This document shows, piece by piece, positions 8,987 to 17,666 of a stretch of 64,000 bases of DNA. Made by a program: the position numbers and the translations under genes. The DNA comes from Prochlorococcus sp. AG-409-P03 (GTDB taxonomy: Bacteria; Cyanobacteriota; Cyanobacteriia; PCC-6307; Cyanobiaceae). Positions within the stretch are counted from its first letter, which is position 1; every line of letters begins with the position of its first letter. The DNA lies in the NCBI GenBank assembly GCA_003215295.1, contig QCKN01000002.1, positions 78,030 through 142,029 of the forward strand, in the 5' to 3' direction. The notes beneath the pieces were generated by a model. It searched no databases and had not been told where the DNA came from. It worked only from the letters and a program-made list of their open reading frames with translations.

Positions 8987-9205
8987 ATGAACACTATCGA
9001 CGAACACATTCAAAAGGATCAGTCTGAGATCCAGTCTGCCAAGACCCAAGGCGACCAAGCAAAGGTTCGCCATCTCACCGAAGAACTGAATTCCCTCCAG
9101 GAATACAAAGATCATCACCCAGATGACAAACATGACCCAAATGCCCTGGAGTTGTTCTGCGACGCCAATCCAGACGAACCAGAGTGTCTGGTATACGACG
9201 ATTAA
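8987..9205 (+). CDS. cp12: CP12-type Calvin cycle regulatory protein
   Basis: 72-aa intrinsically disordered redox protein. The C-terminal signature is clear: two Cys separated by ANPDEPE, then ending in VYDD, the GAPDH-binding half of CP12. CP12 oxidised in darkness tethers GAPDH and phosphoribulokinase and switches off the Calvin cycle. The N-terminal Cys pair and AWD core motif that contact phosphoribulokinase in plants are absent; the N-terminus is a charged helix (EHIQKDQSEIQSAK) ending in KDHHPDDKHDP. ATG 8987 is chosen over GTG 8948, which would add 13 unrelated residues. A strong terminator follows. Confidence 0.9.
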   Translation: MNTIDEHIQKDQSEIQSAKTQGDQAKVRHLTEELNSLQEYKDHHPDDKHDPNALELFCDANPDEPECLVYDD

Positions 9206-9228
9206 TCAGCTTCACAAATAACTAAAAT

Positions 9229-9257
9229 AAAAAAGCGGGTTTTTAGCCCGCTTTTTT
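9229..9257. terminator. Bidirectional intrinsic terminator between CP12 and the convergent small gene
   Basis: A GCGGG/CCCGC stem is flanked by A residues on the left and T residues on the right, so that the A/T runs also pair and a T tract follows the stem on both strands. It sits 25 nt after the CP12 stop and about 40 nt after the end of the facing minus-strand gene, so it can serve both. Confidence 0.85.
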
Positions 9258-9298
9258 CATCTTTGTTATTCTTGTAAGAACATCAAAGATGAAAAATT

Positions 9299-9481
9299 TC
9301 AATAATCCAAATTGAAGTCCGAGGGACTACTAGTTAAAGAGCAAACCACTGCCTCCTCATTTCTCATCTGACGCACTTCAGCAATTGGACGTCCCATTTG
9401 TTTGAGAACCTCAACTTCTGCATGGGTCTGACAACGCGCAATCACCTTGCCAAACTCATCAAAACAACTATAAAAAGTCAT
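9299..9481 (-). CDS. Small conserved protein of unknown function
   Basis: 60 aa from ATG 9481 (MTFYSCFDEFGKVIARC); an upstream in-frame start would add 11 residues. It is acidic and hydrophilic, with three Cys and a regular helix-like middle (HAEVEVLKQMGRPIAEV). I believe it is one of the many short proteins shared among marine picocyanobacteria, but no fold or function can be assigned from the sequence. It faces CP12 across a shared terminator and lies about 75 bp downstream of obgE on the same strand. Confidence 0.6.
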   Translation of the reverse strand: MTFYSCFDEFGKVIARCQTHAEVEVLKQMGRPIAEVRQMRNEEAVVCSLTSSPSDFNLDY

Positions 9482-9555
9482 AATTAGCGAAAAGCTCTTA
9501 CTAGTTATGACCAATAACTAGAATATAGACAAGCAAGGATTAGAAGGTAAACACA

Positions 9556-10545
9556 TCAAACTCCGAGCTCATTCCAAACTATCTCGAGTAATTCATTTAA
9601 CCCACGTCCCATAGCAGCTGAGATAAGCAACAACTTACGAGTACTGGTTTGCTGCATTTCTTGTGCCAAATCCTTCTTCTTTTCCAAATCTAGAAGCTCC
9701 ATTTTATTTAAAACCACAAGACGGGGACGGTCTAACAATCCGTGGCCATAACTAGCCAATTCCTTTTCAACTATCTTGAAATCCTCAAGCGGGTCTTGGG
9801 CGGCAGCATCTACTAAATGAATTAAGAGCTTTGTCCGTTCAATATGTCTCAGAAAGTCATGCCCCAAACCTGCTCCCTGAGCAGCTCCAGCAATCAGGCC
9901 GGGAATATCTGCAAAAACGGTGCCATCCCCACTTGGACGACGTACTACACCTAGATTAGGAATCAAAGTTGTAAAAGGATAATTAGCAATCTTTGGACGT
10001 GCCGCAGAAAGAATAGAAATCAAAGTACTTTTCCCTGCATTAGGTAATCCAATAATTCCAACCTCAGCTAATAGCTTCAACTCCAACTGAAGTTGCCATT
10101 CCTCTCCCTCAACTCCTTCCGTACATTTTTCAGGGGCTCTATTCCGATTACTTAAATAATGAGCATTACCAAGGCCACCATGGCCGCCAAAGGCAACTGG
10201 AAGAATATCTCCATCAGTAATCAAATCACCCAAAATGATCCCAGTTGCCATATGTCTGACTTCGGTACCGCATGGCACTTTGACGATCAAAGCCTTTCCA
10301 GATGCGCCAGTACAACGATTAGGCCCGCCACGTCGCCCATTCTCAGCATGAAAAATTCTCTTAAATTTGAAATCCAAAAGCGTCTGAAGGTTGGAATCAG
10401 CCTGAAAAAGAACATTGCCACCATCTCCACCATTCCCTCCTGAAGGACCACCTGCAGGAACATATTTTTCCCTTCTAAACGCAACAATCCCATCTCCTCC
10501 ATTGCCCGCTCTGACCGTAATCCTTGCCTGGTCAATAAATTGCAC
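9556..10545 (-). CDS. obgE: Obg family GTPase (ribosome assembly / stress)
   Basis: 329 aa. The N-terminal glycine-rich Obg fold (residues 1-158) shows the typical repeats ([20 protein letters not shown]). The G domain has G1 GLPNAGKST, switch [11 protein letters not shown]3 DIPGLI and G4 NKMELLD, and the end is close to the minimal Obg length with no C-terminal OCT domain. Obg proteins bind the 50S subunit and couple GTP and ppGpp levels to ribosome maturation; a Rel/Spo homologue is also in this window. It lies on the same strand as mutS2, with a possible terminator between. Confidence 0.97.
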   Translation of the reverse strand: MQFIDQARITVRAGNGGDGIVAFRREKYVPAGGPSGGNGGDGGNVLFQADSNLQTLLDFKFKRIFHAENGRRGGPNRCTGASGKALIVKVPCGTEVRHMATGIILGDLITDGDILPVAFGGHGGLGNAHYLSNRNRAPEKCTEGVEGEEWQLQLELKLLAEVGIIGLPNAGKSTLISILSAARPKIANYPFTTLIPNLGVVRRPSGDGTVFADIPGLIAGAAQGAGLGHDFLRHIERTKLLIHLVDAAAQDPLEDFKIVEKELASYGHGLLDRPRLVVLNKMELLDLEKKKDLAQEMQQTSTRKLLLISAAMGRGLNELLEIVWNELGV

Positions 10546-10593
10546 GGCAGGCTTCCTGCTTTGCCAAAACTAAACAATAAATCCACAACCAAC

Positions 10594-10625
10594 AAAAATG
10601 TCATCCTAAAGAAAGTTCTTTGGAT
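10594..10625 (-). terminator. Possible intrinsic terminator after mutS2
   Basis: A near-perfect hairpin (10603-10625, one bulged T, very short loop) is followed on the minus strand by ACATTTTTG. It lies between mutS2 and obgE. The stem is AT-rich and the T run is short, so it may be only a weak terminator or a leader hairpin of obgE. Confidence 0.35.
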
Positions 10626-10694
10626 GTTTGATTGAAAACTTGAAAAAGCAGGTCTTAAGAAACAACAAAATTAATCTGTTCTTATTAATGAGAT

Positions 10695-13112
10695 TTATCT
10701 CAACCAAACCACTGAGCAACCTGCTCCCCCATCATGAAGATCAGCATCAACAACCCTTTCTACATAGGGTAAAAACTGAAGCCACTTACGCAAGCCATGC
10801 TTAAGCTTTCCAGTACCAATGCCATGTATCACCCACAGTGGGCCTGACGTGTTACGCATATGCTCCTCAACAACAGCTTCTGCCTCATGTACCCGAAGGC
10901 CTCTTACATCTACAGTATTTTCAGAGGTTCTTAGTCTTGCGCCAGAACCTTTGGTTGCATGTACTTGAACCTTAAAAGAGGATCTTGGTTCACTTGGCTT
11001 ACAACCATCAAGACTCTCAACCTCAGAGATTGCAACTGTGCTTCTAAATACCCCACACAAAATAGTTAATCGCAATTGGTCTTCAGAAATCCCAAGAACC
11101 TCTCCTGCTTTCCCTAAAGCAATTAATCTCACTCGGTCGCCAACTTTGGGGAACCAACCTTGTTGCGCGCTTCTACTGGGTTCTGAGCGATAGTCATTTT
11201 CCATACGACGTAATTTTTGCCCGGTGCGTCTAGCTGTCTCACCATTCGCACTCTCATCACGCAAACGACGAATCAATCTTCGAACTTCTTTTTGCCCATC
11301 TCGAATAGAAAGCTCCAGTTCTTGCCTTGCAAGTTCCTTGATCTCCTCAGACTGCCGACGTCCCTTCTCCCAACGACTTAACAACTCCTCATGAAGCAAT
11401 TCTGTGCGAGCCAACAGAGCGGCAGCATCCTCAGCCGCTGTTTGTTGACGTCGCCTCTGCTCCTCAAGTCCCTGAATAACATTATCGGCCTGATCCAAAC
11501 CGCTTGGTTGAATCAACTGTTGAGCACCTTGAATGACTAACGAGTCAAGTCCTAGGCGTCTGGCGATAGCAAGTGCATTACTCCGACCAGGTATACCCCA
11601 CTGTAAATGATATGTAGGTTTGATCGTCTCAGAATCAAAGCCAACAGAAGCATTTTCAAACCGTGAATCAGTATATTTAAGTGCCTTTAATTCACCAAAA
11701 TGTGTTGTTGCAATAGTCAACCTTGCCCTATCAGCTAAGACCTTCAATAAAGAAGTTGCCAACGCAGTGCCTTCAGTTGGATCGGTACCTGCCCCAACTT
11801 CATCCAAAAGTACTAATGCAGAGCCAGGATGCGAAGATATTGCCTCTAGAATACGACGTATGCGGGTGATATGACTACTGAATGTAGAGAGATTCTGCTG
11901 AAGAGACTGCTCATCACCTATATCAGCAAGTACTTGTTCGCACCAAGGCAAAGAAGGTGACCCAACACAAGGCAATAAAAGTCCAGCACGCGCCATAAGA
12001 GTTGCCAAACCAATAGTCTTCAAAGTGACTGTCTTCCCACCTGTATTAGGCCCAGTAATAGCAACCACTCTCAAGTGATTAGACACCTCTAAGGTAATTG
12101 GGACAACCTCATCTCCAGAATCACGACGCTGCTGCCAAACAAGTAAAGGGTGGCGAAGATTGTTAAAAATAAACGGAGCATCTGGCTCTTCTTGAAAAGT
12201 GGGAGGAACACCTCCAAGCCAATGGCCATAGCGTGCACGAGCTAATGCCAAATCCAATTGCAAAATGACATTTCCGAGGCATTCGAGTGGTAAGTGATAA
12301 CTAGCAACCTCCAAACTCCAAACAGTGAGCAATTTATTCTGTTCTTGCATAATTTGTGATTCTATTGCAGCAATTCGATTCCCTAATGGAATCACAATCT
12401 GAGGCTCCAAAAAAACTGTATTGCCCGAAGCAGAGCTGTCATGTACTAAGCCAGGAAGCTGATCAAACGAACCTGCCTTTAGTGGTAAAACTGGTCTTGC
12501 ATTCCGCTCTGCAATCACACTATCTTGAAGTATTGAAGAAAACCTCTGCAAAAGTTCCTGCAACCTTTCTCGACGATCTGCAACCATGCTTTTTCGTTTT
12601 CTTCGAAGTTCTGCGAGTGTCGAACTAGCACGATCTGCTATTCGCCCACCTTCTTCAAGCCCAAACTTGAGACTTTTTTCTAATTCAGGGAGTGTTGTAA
12701 ATTCTGAAAGCAGAGCTGAAGTGACTGGCCGAAGATCAGGGTCATGAACTTGACGTCGCAAACGACGTGCCGCTGCAAGAGTATCTGCCACTTGCAATAA
12801 CTGCTCACCAGTTGCCATTCCTCCCTTCGAGCAAAGCTTTAATATCGGACGTATATCATGTGCACCCTTAAAGCTAATGCCTCCTTCAAGGAGTTGATCT
12901 AAAGCTCTGAGTTCCAAAGTCTGAGCTAATTGTCTACGGCTTGACTCCAAATCAGAAGGCAACTGAAGATTGCAACATTCCTGTCTACCTTGAACAGTAC
13001 TAGCAAAAGTTGAAAGGTGTTGACAAACTATTGGCCAGTCCAATAGTTCAAGCGTTTCCTGAAACGCTCTTTGATCAGGTGAATCTGATAAATCGATATC
13101 TACAAAACTCAT
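10695..13112 (-). CDS. mutS2: MutS2 family ATPase/endonuclease
   Basis: 805 aa. The core has the MutS ATPase with Walker A GPNTGGKT, LLDEVGAGTDPTEG and IATTHFGELK; the N-terminal mismatch-recognition domain of MutS1 is absent. A coiled coil precedes a basic linker, and the C-terminal Smr domain shows VDVRGLRVHEAE and HGIGTGKLKHGLR. MutS2 proteins suppress homologous recombination in some bacteria and in others rescue collided ribosomes; which role holds here is not visible. Start ATG 13112 overlaps the stop of the upstream VOC gene by 3 bp, implying translational coupling. Confidence 0.96.
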   Translation of the reverse strand: MSFVDIDLSDSPDQRAFQETLELLDWPIVCQHLSTFASTVQGRQECCNLQLPSDLESSRRQLAQTLELRALDQLLEGGISFKGAHDIRPILKLCSKGGMATGEQLLQVADTLAAARRLRRQVHDPDLRPVTSALLSEFTTLPELEKSLKFGLEEGGRIADRASSTLAELRRKRKSMVADRRERLQELLQRFSSILQDSVIAERNARPVLPLKAGSFDQLPGLVHDSSASGNTVFLEPQIVIPLGNRIAAIESQIMQEQNKLLTVWSLEVASYHLPLECLGNVILQLDLALARARYGHWLGGVPPTFQEEPDAPFIFNNLRHPLLVWQQRRDSGDEVVPITLEVSNHLRVVAITGPNTGGKTVTLKTIGLATLMARAGLLLPCVGSPSLPWCEQVLADIGDEQSLQQNLSTFSSHITRIRRILEAISSHPGSALVLLDEVGAGTDPTEGTALATSLLKVLADRARLTIATTHFGELKALKYTDSRFENASVGFDSETIKPTYHLQWGIPGRSNALAIARRLGLDSLVIQGAQQLIQPSGLDQADNVIQGLEEQRRRQQTAAEDAAALLARTELLHEELLSRWEKGRRQSEEIKELARQELELSIRDGQKEVRRLIRRLRDESANGETARRTGQKLRRMENDYRSEPSRSAQQGWFPKVGDRVRLIALGKAGEVLGISEDQLRLTILCGVFRSTVAISEVESLDGCKPSEPRSSFKVQVHATKGSGARLRTSENTVDVRGLRVHEAEAVVEEHMRNTSGPLWVIHGIGTGKLKHGLRKWLQFLPYVERVVDADLHDGGAGCSVVWLR

Positions 13113-13537
13113 TCCATCAAGATTTTGTCCATTTTCTGATTACTGGGTATTCCAGCTGGTGGTTGATAAAGCATCTCGAGCCAATTCCCTTCAGAGTCTT
13201 TTAAATAAAAAGAAGTTGTACCATCTCGGTGGTCATGCAGATCCCCAATATCAACACCAGCTTCTTGCATCTTTCGATGCGCTCTTGAAACTTCCTCCCT
13301 ATCAGTGAAGTGGAATGCAAAGTGTGGGCCAGCTGCTTTATATCCAGGCCCTAACAATGCAAGTCCATCATTACCTTCTCCTGTTTCTAAATAACACCAA
13401 TCTTTATCATCCCAGACCATTCTCATCCCGAGGCTTAAGTAAAAAGATTTAGCTCGATCAATATCTTGAACACGAATCGCTGTATGACCAAGCCTCTTAA
13501 CATTAGCAAGTTGCGAGTCAGGGCTTCTATTTGACAT
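13109..13537 (-). CDS. VOC superfamily (glyoxalase-like) protein
   Basis: 142 aa, two beta-alpha-beta-beta-beta modules. The first has GHTAIRVQDIDRAKSFYLSLGM and the second ends in FYLKDSEGNWLEMLYQPP. The metal-binding positions (His in GHTAIRV, Glu in YLETGEG, His in HFAFHF, Glu in WLEML) are retained, so it is likely a metal-dependent VOC enzyme, but substrate is unknown: glyoxalase, dioxygenase and resistance proteins share this fold. A better glyoxalase I candidate is at 24298-24699. Cotranscribed with mutS2 by overlap. Confidence 0.85.
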   Translation of the reverse strand: MSNRSPDSQLANVKRLGHTAIRVQDIDRAKSFYLSLGMRMVWDDKDWCYLETGEGNDGLALLGPGYKAAGPHFAFHFTDREEVSRAHRKMQEAGVDIGDLHDHRDGTTSFYLKDSEGNWLEMLYQPPAGIPSNQKMDKILME

Positions 13538-13639
13538 TCTCTTAAAGAATTAAACCTGCAATTACATAATTTAAACGATCTCTATTTCAACCAAAATATC
13601 TAACCAGAAATTTAGACATAACTTCTAGAAAATGCTGAT

Positions 13640-14638
13640 TCATTTACTGAGCCACCTCGCAGCATCACATGCGTGATATGTAAGTATTAAATCTGCTCCT
13701 GCCCTTTTAAAGCTCAACAAAGTCTCAAGAACAACTGATTCCTCGTCTATCCATCCCTGCTGAGCCGCTGCTTTAACCATGGCAAACTCACCGCTTACGT
13801 TATAGGCCGCAATCGGCAATTCCGACTCTTGTCTCAGGCGATAGATAATATCTAAATAGGCCAAACCGGGTTTTACCATCAATATATCTGCTCCTTCCTG
13901 CTCATCTAATTGAGCCTCGGTAATAGCTTCTCGAGCATTCGAAGGATCCATCTGATAAGTAGACTTATCTTTGGGGATAGGCTTAGTCGTAATGTCCCGA
14001 GGGGCTGAGTCAAGAGCCTCTCGAAAAGGGCCATAATACGCAGAGGCATATTTTGCCGTATAACTAATAATGCCAACGTGTTCATAACCCTCTTCGTCAA
14101 GAGATTCTCTAATAGCTCCAACTCTTCCGTCCATCATGTCACTTGGGCCAATTAAATCTGCGCCAGCATTAGCCTGAACCAAGGCCTGTCTACATAAGTT
14201 TTCAACTGTCTCATCATTTAATACCACTCCTGCAGAGTCAACTATTCCATCATGACCATCACAAGAATAAGGATCTAAAGCAACATCAGTCATAACGGTC
14301 ATCTCAGGCAATTCAGCTTTCAACCTCCTAATTGTCTGAGGAATCAAACCCTTTTCGTTAAAGCACTCTGCTCCATCTTCTGTCTTGAGTGATTCAGCAA
14401 TCTTTGGAAAAAGAACAACACATCTAATTCCTAAGTCCCATGCTCTTTCGACTTCACCAAGTAAGGCATCTACAGTCCAACGATAAGTTCCAGGCATAGC
14501 TGCGATTGGCTCAATCTCAGATCCTTCATGAACAAAAAGTGGATAAATAAAATCAGCTGGACTAAGGCTATTCTCTCTAACCATGCTCCTCAAAGCAGAA
14601 GAGCGGCGAAGGCGACGAGGACGGTAAGTAAGATCCAT
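13640..14638 (-). CDS. hemB: Delta-aminolevulinic acid dehydratase (porphobilinogen synthase)
   Basis: Condenses two 5-aminolevulinate molecules to porphobilinogen, an early step to haem, chlorophyll and bilins. The protein is 332 aa. The two Schiff-base lysines are in SYTAKYASAYYGPFREA and DILMVKPGLAYLD. The metal loop reads DVALDPYSCDGHDG: mostly the Asp-rich, magnesium-type loop of phototrophs rather than the three-Cys zinc site, although one Cys is present. It is in a minus-strand run after a dnaJ-like gene. Confidence 0.97.
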   Translation of the reverse strand: MDLTYRPRRLRRSSALRSMVRENSLSPADFIYPLFVHEGSEIEPIAAMPGTYRWTVDALLGEVERAWDLGIRCVVLFPKIAESLKTEDGAECFNEKGLIPQTIRRLKAELPEMTVMTDVALDPYSCDGHDGIVDSAGVVLNDETVENLCRQALVQANAGADLIGPSDMMDGRVGAIRESLDEEGYEHVGIISYTAKYASAYYGPFREALDSAPRDITTKPIPKDKSTYQMDPSNAREAITEAQLDEQEGADILMVKPGLAYLDIIYRLRQESELPIAAYNVSGEFAMVKAAAQQGWIDEESVVLETLLSFKRAGADLILTYHACDAARWLSK

Positions 14639-14678
14639 TAGAACAAATAATCGTTAATAGGGTTAATCGTAATTGGGT

Positions 14679-15617
14679 CTATAGGCTTGCAGACTCAAGC
14701 CAAGACTTCCGGGGCTCATTGCAACGAAGCTTCTTAAGATCTTTAAGTAACCTGAGCTCCTGATCAGTCCATTCTCTAGGCATATTAATAATCAGCGTAA
14801 AGATTAGATCTCCTCGATGCTTACCAAGATGCCATCCCTTGCCTCGCAATCGTAAGTTCTGGCCTGGCAAGGTTCCTGCAGGGATACTTAATTCTGCTGC
14901 ACCATCAGGAGTCATCACAGTAATGCTCCCACCAAGAACCAGTTCGTCAAAAGCAACAGGCAAATGAGCACGAAGCTGATCTCCATCGAAGTACCAAATT
15001 GAATGAGGCTGAACCTCAATTTGCAGAAAAAGATCTCCTCGCCTTCCCGTCCCAGGCTGCAAATTACCTTTACCTTTTAACCTCAAACGCGATCCAGATC
15101 TAACTCCTTGAGGAATCGTCACTTGAATTCTCTCCTCATTTACTGAAAGAGTTCGTTCTGTTCCATGAAATGCCTCCTTAAAAGAAATCTTGACTTTTAC
15201 GTTGGCATCCAAATTAATTGATGTTCCAGCAAATCCTTTGGAATAGCCAGAACCACTTGGAAAACCACTGGCACCTCTAACTCCCCCAAATCTTCCCAAC
15301 AGGTCATTAATAAATTCATCAAAATTTCCATAACGGCCAAAATCAACATCAAAACTACTGGCACCAGCGCCCATCCCCCCAGCTTGGTTCCAATACTTTC
15401 CAAACTGTTCATATTTCCTACGCTTTTCGGGATCCGAGAGAACTTCATAAGCCTCACTAATCTCCTTAAACTTCGCCTCTGCAGTTAAATCACCTGGATT
15501 TACATCAGGATGAAATTGGCGTGCAAGCTTGCGAAAAGCTTTCTTAATTGATTCTGAACTAGCACTGCGATCAACCCCAAGAATATTGAAGTAGTCTCGA
15601 TAACCACCTGCAGACAT
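14679..15617 (-). CDS. DnaJ-family co-chaperone without zinc finger (CbpA-like)
   Basis: 312 aa. The N-terminal J domain (residues 6-70) has the HPD motif (RQFHPDVNPG) that stimulates DnaK ATPase. A Gly/Phe-rich segment follows (about 75-125), then the two beta-sandwich substrate domains with GTERTLSVN and RLRGKGWHLGKHRGDL. The four CXXCXGXG zinc repeats of full DnaJ are missing, so this is a type II J protein. It is divergent from bicA, sharing a 279-bp spacer. Confidence 0.92.
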   Translation of the reverse strand: MSAGGYRDYFNILGVDRSASSESIKKAFRKLARQFHPDVNPGDLTAEAKFKEISEAYEVLSDPEKRRKYEQFGKYWNQAGGMGAGASSFDVDFGRYGNFDEFINDLLGRFGGVRGASGFPSGSGYSKGFAGTSINLDANVKVKISFKEAFHGTERTLSVNEERIQVTIPQGVRSGSRLRLKGKGNLQPGTGRRGDLFLQIEVQPHSIWYFDGDQLRAHLPVAFDELVLGGSITVMTPDGAAELSIPAGTLPGQNLRLRGKGWHLGKHRGDLIFTLIINMPREWTDQELRLLKDLKKLRCNEPRKSWLESASL

Positions 15618-15654
15618 AAAGTCTCTTAGGATCTCAAACCCTTACTAATTAACG

Positions 15655-15693
15655 CCTCTAATTTAAATGAGTTGTGCTTCCGTGAATTAGAGG
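15655..15693. repeat. 9-bp inverted repeat in the dnaJ/bicA spacer
   Basis: CCTCTAATT (15655-15663) and AATTAGAGG (15685-15693) form a perfect inverted repeat separated by 21 nt, in the spacer between the dnaJ-like gene and bicA, about 205-240 bp upstream of bicA. It could be a hairpin or a dimeric operator; function is not shown by sequence. Confidence 0.35.
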
Positions 15694-15896
15694 GGAAGCC
15701 GAACGCCTTTACTAGAGACCTCTCTGTGCAGCTATTTCAACAAGAACTCTTTCCTAGGAAGACTTGAGGTATAGAAGTTTTTCCCTTTACTTGCTTAGAC
15801 CGTAGATAAGCATGTATAGAGAATGTATTTCAAGCTCTTCAAGAAGCCCTATCAAGATGCGCCCTCTTCCAGATAGGCTTTATGGATTGGTAATTA

Positions 15897-17603
15897 ATGG
15901 AGTCGTCCACAGTGGCCCTGATAAATGGATTCCACTTACGAAATGTTCGTGGTGATGTTCTAGGAGGAGTGACAGCAGCCGTAGTTGCTCTCCCCTTAGC
16001 ACTCGCATTTGGGAATGCAGCGCTTGGCCCAGGCGGTGCAATTTATGGTTTATATGGTGCAGTTGTTGTCGGGTTTATTGCTGCATTATTTGGTGGAACA
16101 CCTGCTCAAGTGAGTGGTCCCACAGGGCCAATGAGTGTCACCGTTGCTGGAGTAATAGCAAGTCTTGCCGCAGTTGGAGTACCACGAGATTTAAGCGCAG
16201 GGGAAATTTTGCCGCTAGTCATGGCAGCGGTAGTAATAGGTGGACTGTTTCAAGTTCTCTTTGGAGTCTTAAGGCTTGGGAAATACATAACATTGGTTCC
16301 ATATTCAGTTGTCTCAGGCTTCATGTCAGGGATTGGTGTAATTATCCTGGCGCTGCAACTCGGGCCATTACTTGGAATCAGCACACGAGGAGGAGTAATT
16401 GAATCGTTAAACACGCTGCGTAATAACTTCCAGCCAAATGGAGCAGCTGTAGCAGTCGCAATCATGACCCTTGCGATCGTATTCCTCACACCTCGCCGCA
16501 TAAGCCAGTGGGTCCCTTCACCTCTACTTGCATTACTAATAGTTACCCCTCTCTCAATGGTCTTCTTTGGAGACGCAACTCTTCAAGCACGTGGTGTAGA
16601 AACTTTACCGCGAATAGGAGCCATACCAGAAGGTGGGCTTTCCTTTTCAATTCCTAATTGGAATGAACATTTCCCAGTGATACTTCAAGCTGGACTTGTA
16701 CTTGCAGTATTAGGAGCAATCGATTCTCTTTTGACTTCATTAGTCGCAGACAATATCTCACAAACACGACACAACTCAGACCGAGAACTTATTGGGCAGG
16801 GACTAGGAAACACCCTTGCGGGTCTATTCACAGGGCTACCCGGTGCAGGCGCAACTATGCGCACAGTCATAAACATCAAATCAGGTGGCAGCACCCCTCT
16901 ATCAGGGATGGTGCATTCAGTCGTCCTTTTATTGGTTCTTGTCGGAGCTGGACCACTAGCAGCAGAAATCCCAACCTCTCTACTTGCAGGCATTCTCATC
17001 AAAGTTGGTCTAGACATCATTGACTGGGGCTTCCTCCGCAGAGCACACCGTCTATCGATCAAAACTGCAGCAGTCATGTATGGAGTACTCCTCATGACAG
17101 TCTTTTGGGATCTCATTTGGGCTGTTTTAGTAGGAGTTTTTGTTGCAAACATGCTTACTATTGACTCAATTACACAAACACAACTAGAAGGAATGGATGC
17201 TGATAATCCATTCACTGAAGATGCAACCGCTGATAGTTTTAGCGATTTGCCTCTCCCTTCAGACGAACAAGAGCTTCTAGACAAATGTGCAGGTGACATA
17301 ATGCTTTTCAGGCTCCGTGGCCCTCTGAGCTTTGGCGCAGCGAAAGGAATTAGCGAAAGAATGATGTTAATCAGGAACTACAAGGTTCTCGTTCTAGATA
17401 TAACAGAAGTGCCCCGCCTAGGAGTTACTGCAACCCTTGCAATTGAAGAAATGGTTCAAGAAGCTCAAGCCAAGAATCGCAAAGCTTATGTTGCTGGAGC
17501 CTCTGGGAAAGTTAAAGATCGTCTATTAAAATTTGGAATAGAGGGAGTTGTGAGCAGCAGAAAAAAAGCGCTTGAAGCCGCTCTTAATGATATCAACTCC
17601 TAA
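15897..17603 (+). CDS. bicA: SulP-family bicarbonate transporter, BicA-like
   Basis: 568 aa. The N-terminal membrane part (about residues 15-430) has the SulP signature (GGVTAAVVALPLALAFGNAAL) and the SGPTGPMSV loop that lines the anion site. A cytoplasmic STAS domain follows (about 460-560, LVLDITEVPRLGVTATLAIEE reading as the STAS strand-helix). BicA is a sodium-dependent, high-flux bicarbonate transporter of the plasma membrane. SulP homologues also carry sulfate or nitrate, but the next two genes are sbtA and sbtB, which strongly supports bicarbonate. The spacing of 63 bp to sbtA suggests one operon. Confidence 0.88.
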   Translation: MESSTVALINGFHLRNVRGDVLGGVTAAVVALPLALAFGNAALGPGGAIYGLYGAVVVGFIAALFGGTPAQVSGPTGPMSVTVAGVIASLAAVGVPRDLSAGEILPLVMAAVVIGGLFQVLFGVLRLGKYITLVPYSVVSGFMSGIGVIILALQLGPLLGISTRGGVIESLNTLRNNFQPNGAAVAVAIMTLAIVFLTPRRISQWVPSPLLALLIVTPLSMVFFGDATLQARGVETLPRIGAIPEGGLSFSIPNWNEHFPVILQAGLVLAVLGAIDSLLTSLVADNISQTRHNSDRELIGQGLGNTLAGLFTGLPGAGATMRTVINIKSGGSTPLSGMVHSVVLLLVLVGAGPLAAEIPTSLLAGILIKVGLDIIDWGFLRRAHRLSIKTAAVMYGVLLMTVFWDLIWAVLVGVFVANMLTIDSITQTQLEGMDADNPFTEDATADSFSDLPLPSDEQELLDKCAGDIMLFRLRGPLSFGAAKGISERMMLIRNYKVLVLDITEVPRLGVTATLAIEEMVQEAQAKNRKAYVAGASGKVKDRLLKFGIEGVVSSRKKALEAALNDINS

Positions 17604-17666
17604 GTATTTGACAGAAATAGGATTATAATGACCTTCTTCACAGTCCACATTTAAATGAATATCTAA

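Noticed and set aside
16685-17299. 204-codon open frame opposite bicA
   Set aside because: Antisense to a membrane transporter, rich in Arg/Ser/Thr/Met, which is what the reverse of hydrophobic codons gives.
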